Shown here: one piece after another, positions 33,781 through 44,489 of the stretch
Numbering within the stretch: position 1 is the first letter of the stretch
Layout: every line of letters begins with the position of its first letter
From: Astrocystis sublimbata
Taxonomy: Eukaryota; Ascomycota; Sordariomycetes; Xylariales; Xylariaceae
DNA length: 64,000 nucleotides
Assembly: GCA_022453515.1 (NCBI GenBank)
Contig: JAJNNY010000028.1
Span: forward strand, 186,001 to 250,000
Direction of reading: 5' to 3'
Notes under the pieces: model-generated
What the model was told of the DNA's origin: nothing
Databases searched by the model: none
The model's input: the letters and a program-made list of their open reading frames with translations, nothing else
Made by a program: the position numbers and the translations under genes

Positions 33781-33906
33781 TGGTTATGTTGCATCGGCAT
33801 GCTGACTTATCTGCCCAGCGGGTTTTGCGTGCCCAAATGCCATTTAGTCTCTTGCCCATAGCCTTCCTTGTATGAAGTGTACTTTCGAAACACATGCTGC
33901 CTAACA

Positions 33907-35078
33907 ATGTTGCCACCAAACGAAGCAGAGAGGAGAGCGATCGCAAAACATCTGCTTGCTAGCGATGTACCTGATGATGCAGTGAATAAAGCCTATTTCA
34001 AGTATTACAATTCGATCCTCTGCCCGTCCAAATGTGGAGATGCGATTATGGAAGTGGACAACCCGGCGCTTCGAAGCCATGCCGACGTCATACGTTATGT
34101 CCAGTCACTCTATGATAACTTGGCGTTGTCGCGGGACGAGGTCCTCAAAATATCACTGTCGGTACATGATATGATACCCAAAGAAAGAGAGTATGTAGCA
34201 GACGTGGCTACTAAAGTTGCTTTCATGATCGAGTGTACTTCTAGGGACTACTACTCCGAAGGTTTCAGGGGTGGAGGCGATAGCCTACGGCCTCTCAAGT
34301 GGGAAGGAAATCAACGCCTTGTCGAGTTCATGGAGCAATCCTTTCTTCACGACATTACTCGGACAGCTGAAAAGCAGGAGAATATCAGCGATGTGCTAAT
34401 GCGAAAGAAGTCGTTAAAGGCATGGAAACTTACAAAACGATATGGAATCCAACTGAGGGCTACCAACAATCTGTTCGAGCATCTTCTATACGACCCTAGG
34501 GAAAGAGTTCTTAAGGTCTTTCACCACATAGCATTCTTAAGGGCGCATTTGAAGCGATCTAAAAATGAGTCACTGGGGCTTGACTTCCACAAAAGCTTAG
34601 AACTGTAATACCAACATACTCGACCCAATCTCAGAAGAGCACTAACGAATTGAATAGGGGGACACCACCGCCGCAACTATTGTTCGAGACACTTTGATCT
34701 TTCCACACTGTTCTGTTTCCCATCGCAAGTGTTGGCAATGAAAGGTCCCGCAGGCTTTTGAAGAAATTAATCCGGACACAAGGTTTCGACCGGGAAGGAT
34801 TGTGGGTTGAGTATGTTCGACCCATACCCTCCAATATGACATTCGCGTATTGGGGAGATCGGCTAGCCAAACTGTACGACATAGTGGAGAGGCCGCCGCC
34901 GAGAAACATCTTCGTCTCGTGGCTTGAAAGGCATACTTCAGAGAGGAATGCACTGACAGTCGCTGTCATAGGCCTCTTTCTGGCTGTTGTTTTTGGGTTC
35001 CTGTCAGTCATCATTGGTGTTATTCAGCTTATTGTGTCATGGCTGGCATGGAAATATCCTGTGCCAAATGGGTTTTGA
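33907..35078 (+). CDS. Helical protein with C-terminal membrane anchor, interrupted by TGA
   Basis: Exon 1 33907-34604 and exon 2 34658-35078 (53-bp intron with CACTAAC branch and TAG acceptor). Residues 1-233 are helical, with WKLTKRYGIQLRATNNLFEHLLYD and VFHHIAFLRAHL. Exon 2 starts GTPPPQLLFETL, then meets TGA at 34695-34697, and continues in the same frame as SFHTVLFPIASVGNE through to EYVRPIPSNMTFAYWGDRLAKL and a hydrophobic segment (about 340-365: ALTVAVIGLFLAVVFGFLS) before the stop at 35078. The whole layout (helical body, proline patch, membrane tail ending in WLAWKYP) is one I recognise from uncharacterised multi-copy fungal proteins. Either the gene is newly inactivated, or an alternative acceptor at 34731-34732 skips the TGA and keeps frame. 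It is divergent from the protease gene. Confidence 0.6.
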
Positions 35079-35179
35079 TTGATAATTACATCATGAGTTA
35101 GCATAGCTCGTTGACCACAATCACAATCTCTCCTACCTTCAAGTGTTATCACTCGCGTACCCTCCTCATGTAAATCACA

Positions 35180-36384
35180 TCACACGTCATTATACCCCAC
35201 GCACGTCCTCGACAAACCCCAATCAGCAACAGCCCAACACCACACCCTCCCCGCCTCGCCAGTATACAGACCAGCTCTCTCGTTATCACGAGACGCGTCA
35301 CTCCTCAACTCTTCAATCCTCTCACCCCTCATGAAATACAAGAAATGGTGAAACTGATCATCTCTATCGAAAGCCACTGCAACATTCGAAGTCAGCACAC
35401 ACCAAGGAACCAAGAACGAGTAACCACTCAGAAGACATACTTACGCGCATTTCCCGCAACACCATGACACAAACAAGGCTCCTTCGTAAGCAATCCCCTC
35501 CGCCAAATATCATCTTGAGCTCTCGCAATCACATCTCGCATCCTCTCCTCTAGCTCCGGGAAATACGGCATAAGCGCCCTCAGCGAGACCACGAACCCCG
35601 GCCCGCCATGACAGAACTGCACAAGCCGATCCGAGCCCGCGGGAAGAGAAGAAGGGAAGTTACCACTTTCAAATTGGCTGTCCATCAATTCCAATAACAG
35701 AGGCCGTAGCCTCTCAGCCGCAGAGGGCGCTGACAGAACGACTTGCGTGATGATACCGATTGTCCCGTGCGCTGCGCCAAGGTACTCTTTCCCATGCCAC
35801 TTCCCCGGCAGCGGGACGCTGAGAATGCGGTTCACCGTCGCTGTAATCGTGCGATCTAGAAGCGCTGCCGTCGAAGCATGCTGGTCTTTCGTGAAGACGC
35901 CCCGGCAGAGCCTAAGCAGATACAGATACCCAGCGCGACCGTACAGCCACTCGTTGGATCCATCATTAGCCGGCGAGTTTATCGCTTCCGCATGCGCGCA
36001 CAATTGTCTTGCGAAGTTGCTGCCTCCTGTAACGACGGCGCTTACTGCAAGGTGTGTCATTGTCTCGTCGCTGATACCGCAGTGACTCGGGGTAGGTGAT
36101 CGAGTATGCGTCCGCGCCCCAAGTTGCAGGTATCCTTCAGCCCATTCCAGGAGTGATTGGTGTTCGAATTCCAAGTCCGGATAGATATGTGATAATCGAT
36201 AAAACAGAAGGGCGATTGATGTAGGACCGGAGTAAAGGCCGTTGAAGGACCAGCCTGTCGAACAAGTGTGCACTGGGGGGTGCGATCGCGTGAGTCTCTT
36301 CAAGCTGGCCAGAAGCTCATTGTGACTCTCCACCGCCTGTAATGACGGTGCCGTGTTTTCAAAATAGCGTTCGCATGCTGCCAT
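35180..36384 (-). CDS. LanC-like protein (lanthionine synthetase C family)
   Basis: Two exons on the minus strand, 36384-35445 and 35376-35180 (68-bp intron), 378 residues. The zinc site of the LanC fold is complete: Cys258 in VQFCHGGPGFV, and Cys306-His307 in CLCHGVAGNA. Repeated inner-helix Gly motifs of the alpha/alpha barrel are visible: SFNGLYSGPTSIALL (about 46-60), LYGRAGYLYLL (147-157), GAAHGTIGIITQ (203-214) and, after the splice, GLYTGEAGRVWCWAV. Bacterial LanC closes thioether rings in lantibiotics; eukaryotic LANCL proteins add glutathione to dehydroamino acids in damaged proteins. Without a LanB/LanM partner or a precursor peptide in the window, the LANCL-like protective role is the better guess. 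The LanC gene and the upstream membrane-protein gene are convergent, with stops 100 bp apart. Confidence 0.9.
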
Positions 36385-36847
36385 CGCGAACCCAGCTACT
36401 TTGAAATGTAGAAGAACATATAATAAATATCATAGATAACCTGAGTAGGTATTGTAAGGTTGGCCAATCGTTGACGTCAGACCCTGAGGATTATGTACCT
36501 GGATTGGCAGTGCCAGCCGCAACAATCGCGATTTTGACGATATCTCGATAGTATTCATTAATAATGTCTAGCAAGGGTCCTATCGACGTAAATCCCATTG
36601 AATCTGATACATAATAACCATAAGCTCAACCTGGTATATGAGCCTCGGCTCCAGCGACAATGTGGCTCGCACATGACTACTACCACCTACATTGATTCCT
36701 CAAGCTAGATTTGGCGAAAATCGACACGTTCCAGTCATATAAAAGCGATCATACCTCAAGCAAAGTGTGAGAGGCTCCTTGTTTCAATACATCAGCAATC
36801 GATCAAATCATCAGTTTGCGAGAATTTTCTCAACCGGAATACCAGAC
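36385..36847. other. Intergenic, LanC-like promoter side
   Basis: About 460 bp, AT-rich, holding the LanC-like promoter and the 3' end of the next minus-strand gene. No gene seen. Confidence 0.55.
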
Positions 36848-39256
36848 TTAGAGAGATGCCAATACATCCTTCGCTGATTTTATGGCATTTTGGAGCTCTT
36901 CTCTCTGTTGCGCATATTCTTGAAAATACCGATCGGTTCTTCTTAAATGTCTCTGCTGAGCCTCTTCTGTGTGGCGAGCGGCCTCGCCAAAAACTTTCTC
37001 GAGTTTTATGCATCTGCCGTTGAAATTGTTGACAGTTTGACCAAGCTCACCAGCCTGGCGTTCAAGAACCGTCTTGAGGATTTGGCGTCCATTTTGCTCA
37101 TAAATTTCGACAATGCGGTCTACAGCAAGCTCCTTCATCTTCAAATGTTCAAGCGTCGCCTTGATTCATTAGCACTCTACATACGGAGAATTTGGACGAG
37201 TATTTACTCACTGTTGTTATCTCTTGAATGGAATCAAAGATGGCCCGACGGTGAGTTCCCAATGCAATTTCGCGCTTCGAAATTGGCTCTTTGTATAATG
37301 GCTGTATAACCTCTGATTTTTGATCAAGAGTCTCTGTGTCTTCGAGTTTGTTTTGGGGCTCGGAAGCCTTCAATCTGTTCTGACGTGCCTTCTTGGAAAT
37401 GCCTCGAGCCCATCGTATAGAAGCTGGGTGCAACGGAGTTGCAGTAAAAGGATCGGCCGGTGAGGGACCACCCACATCCGCGATTGGTGATGACGTTATA
37501 GACACATGTCTAGGTACTTCATCGGCCACTGGCCTTCCTTCGGGACTCACCCAATATCGATTGCGAAGTGATGACCGATGTTCGAGAGACTTTGTTGTTT
37601 GAGTTGACCCGTCCTTGCTGTCGGCTGCATGGTCATACTGCACAGGACTCAAGTGCAATGAAGGCAGTCGTATCTGAGTAGCCGTGTAGGAATTTTGGGA
37701 GCCTACTGGTATGGAGGTTATCTCTTGTTGCTTGTTTCCGACTAGCTCCTGATGTTTGGAGCTTGGTCTTCTGTTAACTTCAGACTCATTCTCAGAAGGT
37801 GAGGTCGGTGACCATAGCTCCTGGTAGTTAGGGTCATCAAAAGCCTGACCACAAGGCTTGACAATGGGCGAACTATGAATCGTACAAGTGGTTGTGAGTA
37901 GCTTAATTTGTTCATTGGCAGGATAATTCCCGTGCTCGATTGTGGCGCCAGCACTATTGTCTTCTTCGTGCTGTGTTGTTTGCGATTGATGTGTGTGGTA
38001 GGTATTGTGCTTGGTCAAGTCTTTGGTTGTGATCCCTACCGTTGGCGGGGGGTCCATTCTCCCAGAGGTGTGACATTGTGTTCCTTCTTGACGTACTGTA
38101 GCTTTCTGAACAGACTCCTGGATGCTATCAAGGGACACAACAGGGGCAGTGTTGGTCTGCCGACTACCTTGGCTAGTCGAGCCAAAAGATGGCTTTGGTC
38201 GTCTACTTAGAGTAGCTTTCGGCTTAGATTGGGCTGGGATTGCGGTTTTCTGGGAATTGTTGACAACATCCTGTGAGTCTGGTATGACGATATCTTTTAT
38301 TCCGGGTTGGCTAGTTTCCGCGGAAGGTTTCACTTTCTCACACACAGGCGGAATAACGTCCAGCAAAGGTTGCGATTCGACTTCAGGCAGTTCTTGTGAT
38401 GCGCCGGTCGTTTGATTTGTACTTGGGTCGGTCATGTGTTTAGCAGTGCTTGAGGTAGCTTTGGCTGGACATTTGGCCTTGGCCGTCTGTTTGCCCTTCG
38501 GCTTAGACCTCGAGGAGGATGTCGTTTTACTGGTCGTCGTTTTTCTCTGGTGATTCCTGAAGCCTTTGATGATCGAGTTGTCATCGTGGTCAGACTCCGA
38601 CTCTGGAAGCTGATATTCATCATCATCATCACCACCACCTTTATCATCCTCGCCAGAAGATGTCCGACGAGGCGAGCCATCATCAACGGACCCATCAAGA
38701 CAGTCAATGATTCGCAACGTTTGTTTTCGCTTCGTCTTACCAGCTGATCGGTACTGGTGGGATAAGCGAGGTCGAAGGTTATGCTTTTTGTTGCCTGTGT
38801 CGGTGTAAGTCGTCGGTTGGCGACTTGAGCCTACCACATTACCACTGCCACTTCCACCAAGTGCATTGGGTTCTGAAATTGGTGCCTTCGGATGAGTGAG
38901 GGGGGGAGATGATTGATATGTGACATGATGACCGAACTCTGGAGGGGCAGGCTTGGGAGACATGTCAGCCAGGTCATCGTCTACGCTTGGTGACCTGCTG
39001 CTTAACAGGATATCTCTTGCGTCGGAAACTGAAATGTCCGAAGTGATTGTCGAGGAGTGCCTGTACGTGATCCCATCTGATTGGAATAATACTCGTTTAG
39101 AGGCCGCTCGCCCACCAACTCTGGCAAGTGGTTCTGACTTCCACGACTTTGGCGGCTAAGAGGCCACCCTCGTTAGCAAATACTCTCACTAGTAGCATCG
39201 CTACGAAAATCCTGCCCTGTGCACGATTTTCTCCGGTCAATGTGCAGTCTTACCAT
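36848..39256 (-). CDS. Disordered protein with C-terminal coiled coil, function unknown
   Basis: Three exons on the minus strand: 39256-39254 (the ATG alone), 39155-37212 and 37159-36848 (introns of 98 and 52 bp), 752 residues. The frame of exon 2 is open back to its acceptor but lacks an ATG in its first 64 codons; a GTAAGA donor directly after an ATG at 39254, a TGCTAACG branch and a TTAG acceptor give the start M-PPKSWKSEPLARV. Residues 2-620 are polar, Ser/Thr/Pro/Gln-rich, with a strongly acidic stretch (GDDDDEYQLPESESDHDD, about 175-195), basic KT/SK-rich stretches and SSP/TP sites. The last 110 residues form a charged coiled coil (ELAVDRIVEIYEQNGRQILK, RQAGELGQTVNNF, FQEYAQQREELQNAI). 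The composition suggests a nuclear scaffold or chromosome-axis protein, but no family could be named. Confidence 0.65.
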
Positions 39257-40706
39257 GATAACTTCTTCCACAGCACAAAGTGCCGACCGAAGCCGCTACG
39301 GAGGGATTTCACGACGGTCCCTACAACGGAACTGAAGTTTGTGCAACAAACACCTGCAACACGGAATGTATCACACGCACTGCTCTGCACAGCACGACAA
39401 CTTGTTGGGAATCGGGGACAGTTTGAATGAGGTTACAGCAGGTGGGATTGAGAATTGTTGTCGATACCCTCGAGTAAGTCGAGAAAGGAACCTCGAGGTG
39501 ACTCGGACGAGTGCCAGTGACAAGGAACGCAGTGGAAGAAGGTTGGATGATGAGGACAATTAGGCACCCGCACAACTCTGCAGTGCACCTACCTGTCTGG
39601 AGAAGGCACGCCAAATATTGATGTGTGAAGTATGCTCGTGTGCACCTTCCCAAGTCCACAACTCAACAAACTCGTAGGTAGGCACCTGCCTGGGTATTCG
39701 CCCTATTCTACCCATCCACACTGACAACATGTAGATGTAGCTCAGGCTCTCAGCACCGTGGGGGGCAATTTCACTGTACACCATCGAGCGTTGCTTTGTT
39801 CCTTCTAGTATCTACTTAACATGGCACCCGGAAATAACGAATAATTAAAGATATATCAATAGAAAATTGATGGTAGATGAAATCCTTCTCAAGCGTTTCA
39901 GAAAAACTAAACATTCAAATGAGTTCAAACATTGAAGGGCAAAAAGTCATCTCTTGCGCAATACTTTACTGGGCATACCTGATTTAGATCTGTATGCAGA
40001 TATACATCAATCGCACACATGTCCAGTTGGTCAGGGAATTCATGTTTTTTTATTTGAGGATATCAACTTGCGTGACTACCTACCTGGTATTGTGGGTATT
40101 CTCAGCCTGTGAGCTTCACATTAGGTAGGTATGATATAGAAGCTGACGCCAAAAAGCCGAAGCCCTGCGTAAGCCACGTATAATGTCTGCCTATGTGAGG
40201 CGATTTGTTGTCCTCGTAGAAATGTACAAACGTACCAGGTGACAGTAGTTTACATGGACACGCACGGCAATAGCCATGCCTGGTAAACCATCTTTGGGTG
40301 TGGGATCTGTCCATAAGAGTGGTATCAAGACATCTATAACATGGCCGAGCCGCATCTCACTATTTCAGACTTTGTCAGGCCAGACAATCTGATGATTTTG
40401 CCCATACAAGCATCATACATGTGATTCACGCATACTGAGCTTCAAATTTCAGCAGGGCATCGTCACTGTCGATTGAATCGTAACGTAGGAAGCCGGCATG
40501 ACGCCGGTCGGTCTCTGAGGCCGCAGCTGACTTGATTTGCAAGTCGAGCTTGAGTATTGAAGGGATACTCGCCAATTTCAATAGATACAATAATCCTTGA
40601 ATGCATTTGTCCCAGACCTGCCCTTGCCCAATGCAACCCCGAAACGCCTTGCCTTGCCATTTTTGTGTGTTTATTGTGTCTTCATTTTGCGCCATGTCCC
40701 AATAAC
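39257..40706. other. Intergenic, no gene seen
   Basis: About 1.45 kb with the promoter of the coiled-coil gene and the 3' flank of RPL11. TAGGTAGG-type motifs occur at 39674-39682, 40078-40087 and 40122-40131. Frames are short and unsupported. Confidence 0.55.
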
Positions 40707-41365
40707 TTATCGGACAATGCCGTCGAAGCGCTGCTTGAACCACTTGACGGTCTCGTCACGGTTGATGCGGTGGCCGGCACCAATCCGGGCCTGGGCGCGG
40801 CGGCGGCGGCTGACACGCTCACCGGGGCGGGTCATGCAGCAGTAGAAGTCCATTCCGTAGATACCAATGGCGGGGTCGTACTTGATACCGAGATCGATGT
40901 GCTCGTTGATACCGAACCCAAAGTTGCCGGTCTCGCTGAAGTTGCGCTTGCGCAGCTCGTACTCCTTGACCTTGAGGCCACGCTCGAGAATCTCCTCGGC
41001 CTTGGGGCCACGGATGGTGACGTGGACAGCGATCTTCTCGTTACGACGGATACCGAAGCTACGGACGGTGTAGCGGGCCTTGCCTGTGGGCGCAAAGTCA
41101 TTAGCACCACCACCACTGCATCGCATGAATTGCGATTTTAAAAAAGGACAGGAACAACTTACTGTAGACAGGAGTCTGACCACTCAGCTGCTCGAGCACC
41201 TTGGCGGCACGAGTCAATCTGTCACCAGATTCACCGACCGAGATGTTCAGAACGAGCTTCTGGATGCGGAGCTCCCGCATGGGGTTTTGGGCTTTCTCAG
41301 ACTGCGAAGCGCATCGTCAGCATTCATGTTGTTTGTTTTCGCAGGTCGCAATCGCAACATACCAT
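40707..41365 (-). CDS. RPL11: 60S ribosomal protein L11 (uL5)
   Basis: Three exons on the minus strand: 41365-41363 (the ATG alone), 41301-41163 and 41083-40707 (introns of 61 and 79 bp), 172 residues. Exon 2 encodes [20 protein letters not shown] and [20 protein letters not shown], exon 3 [20 protein letters not shown] through the uL5 signature [19 protein letters not shown] and [14 protein letters not shown]. Length and sequence match eukaryotic RPL11 throughout. The protein sits in the central protuberance of the large subunit and binds 5S rRNA with RPL5. The start codon is an exon by itself, with a GTATGT donor, so splicing is required for any correct product. A divergent promoter is shared with SmB. 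Confidence 0.97.
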
Positions 41366-41843
41366 GATGGCTGGTGGTGGTTAGTATCCTGGGCCTAGGA
41401 GTGGTTGTCGGGGAATGCTGGTTGATTCTGGCTTGGAGATTTCGAATCCAGATTGAAGCTCAGTCACGGTAATTTTGGTATTTCACAAAGGGTTTTTCTG
41501 CCCTAGCGGATAAGAGGTTGTGGCTGGGGCGGCGGGGACGAATGTGGCGGGTGATTGGAACTCAGACACAATGGTGGGGTACGGAGCCGAGTCAAGCTTA
41601 GGCGTGAGGCTGAGGCGTCCCGCGCGTAAAGTGGATCCTTGGGGAAAGCTCCAGTTGTTCGACTTCAGCCTTGTCAATGCGCTTGGGCTAAATTTCGTCC
41701 CCTCCAATTCCCCATCCCCGGCCGAGATCAGAAGCTGTACGCATCGGAACGATCTCGCTGGTTTTACTACCAATATCTTACACCGAACTCATAACCAATT
41801 TTTGAACACTTCGCGAGCTCCACCGGAGCCATTTGTCGCGACC
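41366..41843. promoter_or_regulatory. Divergent promoter, RPL11 and SmB
   Basis: 478 bp separate the two ATGs. The plus-strand side has a CT/CA-rich leader directly before 41844. No gene is present: the open frame that runs into SmB from 41520 is leader. Co-regulation of ribosomal and spliceosomal components is plausible but not shown by any site I can name. Confidence 0.6.
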
Positions 41844-42853
41844 ATGTCGTTCGGAAACAAGCAAGGCAAGATGGTGAGTCCCCTACCAGACCGCTTCCAC
41901 ATAGATGTTGTTGACACGCCAGGCTAATCAGTCGGTCACTTCTAGGCCGGTTACGTACGTCGTCCCCAACGCGTTCCTTGATACACGATCCAGCTCGAAA
42001 GGCCTGGTTATTTATATGGTACAGCTACTGACGGTTCACTAGATAAATTATCGGATGAGAGTCACGTAAGGAAATCGATCACGGGAAGCTCCTGCTGGGC
42101 CCAGCGCTAACATGATGTTAGATTGACAGACAGTCGTCAGATGACGGGACAACTGCTCGCGTTTGACAAGGTGCGTGACTCTCATCAATAACGGCGATGC
42201 CGTGAGTTGCTAACACTTCCACAGCACATGAATCTCGTCCTAGGCGACACCGATGAATTCCGACGCATAAAGCGAAAGCAGACAAAGGCCGCAGCCCCCG
42301 GCGCAACGAGCGCGGCCAGCCAGACGATCGAGACCGAAGAGAAGCGGACATTAGGTCTGACCATTCTGCGCGGTGCACAGATTGTATCGCTGTCTGTTGA
42401 GTCTGCTCCCCCTGCCGACCCGAGCACACGACTAGGAAAGAGTACTGCTAGTGGCCTCCCGACCGGTTTGGCGTCGGGTCCTGGAGTCTCTCGTCCTGCC
42501 GGCCGCGGTGCCGCACCCACTTCCCTTGCCGTGAGTTACGCGTCTTCAAGTGTGGACGTCTCAAACAAATGCTAATTTGTGAACAGGGTCCCGCTGCTGG
42601 AGTCGGTGGCGGCGTTCCTCCTCCCTTCCCCCAGTTCCCCGGCGCGCCTGGCTTCGGTCCTGGCAGAGGTGGTCGTAGGTCTCCCCTGGTCCCTCAATGT
42701 GCGATACCGGTCACTGACATGCGAATAGCTCCTGCCCCTGGTTTCCCACCTGGAGGCTTCGCTCCTCCCGGATTCCCTCAAGGTGGACAGTTCCCGCCTC
42801 CTGGTTTCCCTGGCGGTGGCCCCCCAGGCTTCAACCCCCCTCCACGAAGATAA
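41844..42853 (+). CDS. SMB1: Small nuclear ribonucleoprotein SmB
   Basis: Seven exons: 41844-41873, 41946-41954 (9 nt), 42043-42065, 42122-42170, 42225-42530, 42587-42674 and 42729-42853, 209 residues. The Sm1 motif is assembled from four small exons: [10 protein letters not shown] / AGY / INYRMRVT / [16 protein letters not shown], then [18 protein letters not shown]. Sm2 is [22 protein letters not shown]. The tail is Gly/Pro-rich ([16 protein letters not shown]) as in SmB. The 9-nt exon is supported by the three residues that Sm proteins carry between KM and the I/D-x-Y-R-M-R strand and by an ideal GTACGT donor. SmB is part of the heptameric ring on U1, U2, U4 and U5 snRNAs. The last intron (54 bp) is in frame without a stop, so retention would insert 18 residues in the tail. 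Confidence 0.93.
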
Positions 42854-43568
42854 GCGACTGTTGGCGCATTTGTTATTATCATGGCAGAGCCCGGTAAATG
42901 AATGCAGGGCCGAGATACCACCGTTTGGCGTTTGGGATTGCAATAAGTGCGAGCCGTGGATAGCTTGACAACCATGAAGAAATTCGGCCTTGTAATCTAT
43001 CTAGCATCTGGAAGACTACGGATAAGGAATTGGCACCGAGGAAAAGTCTAGACGGCGGGAGAAACTGCTAAAATGTTATTCTCGTGCGAATTCGACAGTC
43101 AACAGCTTTTCATTGATGCTGTACAATGAAAGTCCCTAATCTGCCCGAGGTCGCGTGCCACGGTTTAGGTGTGACTGTATCTCAGGATAGCTGATTGGAC
43201 AAAACACTTGGCTTTACGTAGGTAGCTTCATCCATGCACGCAAATGTACGAACTCAGCGCCGAACCCAGTCAGTGGCTTTCAGCAAGGGAGTCAGTAGTA
43301 GCGCCGAAGTAGCTCAACCATACAATCTCAGCGCAATTGGTACTTGTCTGAGAGAGACAAGACCCGCAAATCTAAGCAAGCATCGGGCTTCCCCATTGTA
43401 AAAATACCAGCGGAGATCCCTCTGAACGCCGTACACTAAGGCCAGAAAGATATTTCCGATATACTCCGAAGACTCACCTCCTCGCCATCAACGAACCTCG
43501 CAAACACAGTTTCCCTCGTCCACGATCCTCCTCGCACGCATTCCGATCAATCGCGAATTCCTGCAAAG
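42854..43568. other. Intergenic, MPC1 promoter
   Basis: About 715 bp with the SmB 3' UTR and the MPC1 promoter; the last 120 bp before the ATG are C-rich with CTCCTCG-type repeats. No gene seen. Confidence 0.55.
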
Positions 43569-44489
43569 ATGGCCGCCTTCGTCAAAGCGATCAACGCTAA
43601 GATCCGGTCGAACCCGACCGTGAGCTACTTCTGCTCGACACGTACGTGACAGCTTCTCTCTTGCGATGAACCAAGCCCCCCAGTTCCGGTTTGCGGACCC
43701 TCTCCCACCGACCAATCCGACGAAGACAATATCCTGGCCTTTGGAGGTGCACATGTTTCATTGGAAGAAGGAGGAAATGCGCAAAGCTGTCGCACGTAAG
43801 GAATTTGAATGGAGGGGAAATAACGTCAATTGCTTTCTGTGCTGTGGTCATTGTGCATCGGAAGGTGCCCTCTGACCTCATACGCTAGAGATGCCTCTTT
43901 GCTGCTCAGAAACAAGAATCTACCGCACACGACCTGCAATATTACTACGAATGTGTTCAGGGCCAAACTTACTGATATTGAACGGTAGATTTCTGGGGTC
44001 CCGTATCGAACTTCGGTATCCCGGTGGCGGCGGTCGTCGATGCACAGAAGTCACCTGAGCTGTGAGTAAAACATCTTTTACAGGATTTTGCGCACCAACC
44101 CGCCCACCTTACAGAACACGACAACAATGAACCTTGTTTCTCGGATCAAGCGGTCATTGCACAATACGTACCTACCGTTGTGCCCGCTTGTGATATTGTA
44201 TAACAGAAACTGATACCCTTGTGTCAATTCTAGCATCTCGGGCCCTATGACCTTTGCGCTCTGCATCTACTCGGCGACGTTCATGCGGTACTCTCTCGCT
44301 GTATCGCCGAAAAACTACCTCCTCTTCATGTGCCACTTCATCAACGAGGGTTCCCAACTCACACAAGGTTACCGATACCTGAACTGGCACCACTGGGGTG
44401 GCAGAGAAAAGGCCCAGGGTGTTGTAGGCGCCCTTCAAGATAAGGCTGCCACCGCCAGCGAGAAGGTCAAGGACGCCGTTACGAAATAA
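43569..44489 (+). CDS. MPC1: Mitochondrial pyruvate carrier subunit 1
   Basis: Three exons, 43569-43641, 43989-44061 and 44234-44489 (introns of 347 and 172 bp, long for this window), 133 residues. The protein starts [16 protein letters not shown]; after the first splice comes [24 protein letters not shown], the signature of the first MPC helix (F-W-G-P-x-x-N-x-x-x-P), then [20 protein letters not shown] and [26 protein letters not shown], also typical of MPC1. The C-terminus (about 105-133) is Ala/Lys-rich. MPC1 pairs with MPC2 or MPC3 in the inner mitochondrial membrane to import pyruvate. Pyruvate carboxylase lies on the same strand 5 kb downstream. Confidence 0.95.

Noticed and set aside
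37159..38963. Coiled-coil gene starting at the ATG at 38963
   Set aside because: The same frame continues upstream with protein-like sequence to a good acceptor and an in-phase ATG exon, so this ATG is probably internal.
40557..41141. 194-codon plus-strand frame opposite RPL11
   Set aside because: Antisense of a highly conserved gene; Ala/Thr/Leu-rich text with no family.
43642..43988. Intron-encoded snoRNA in the long MPC1 intron
   Set aside because: A GCGATGA and CTGA pair exists but spacing is about 200 bp and no terminal stem was found.
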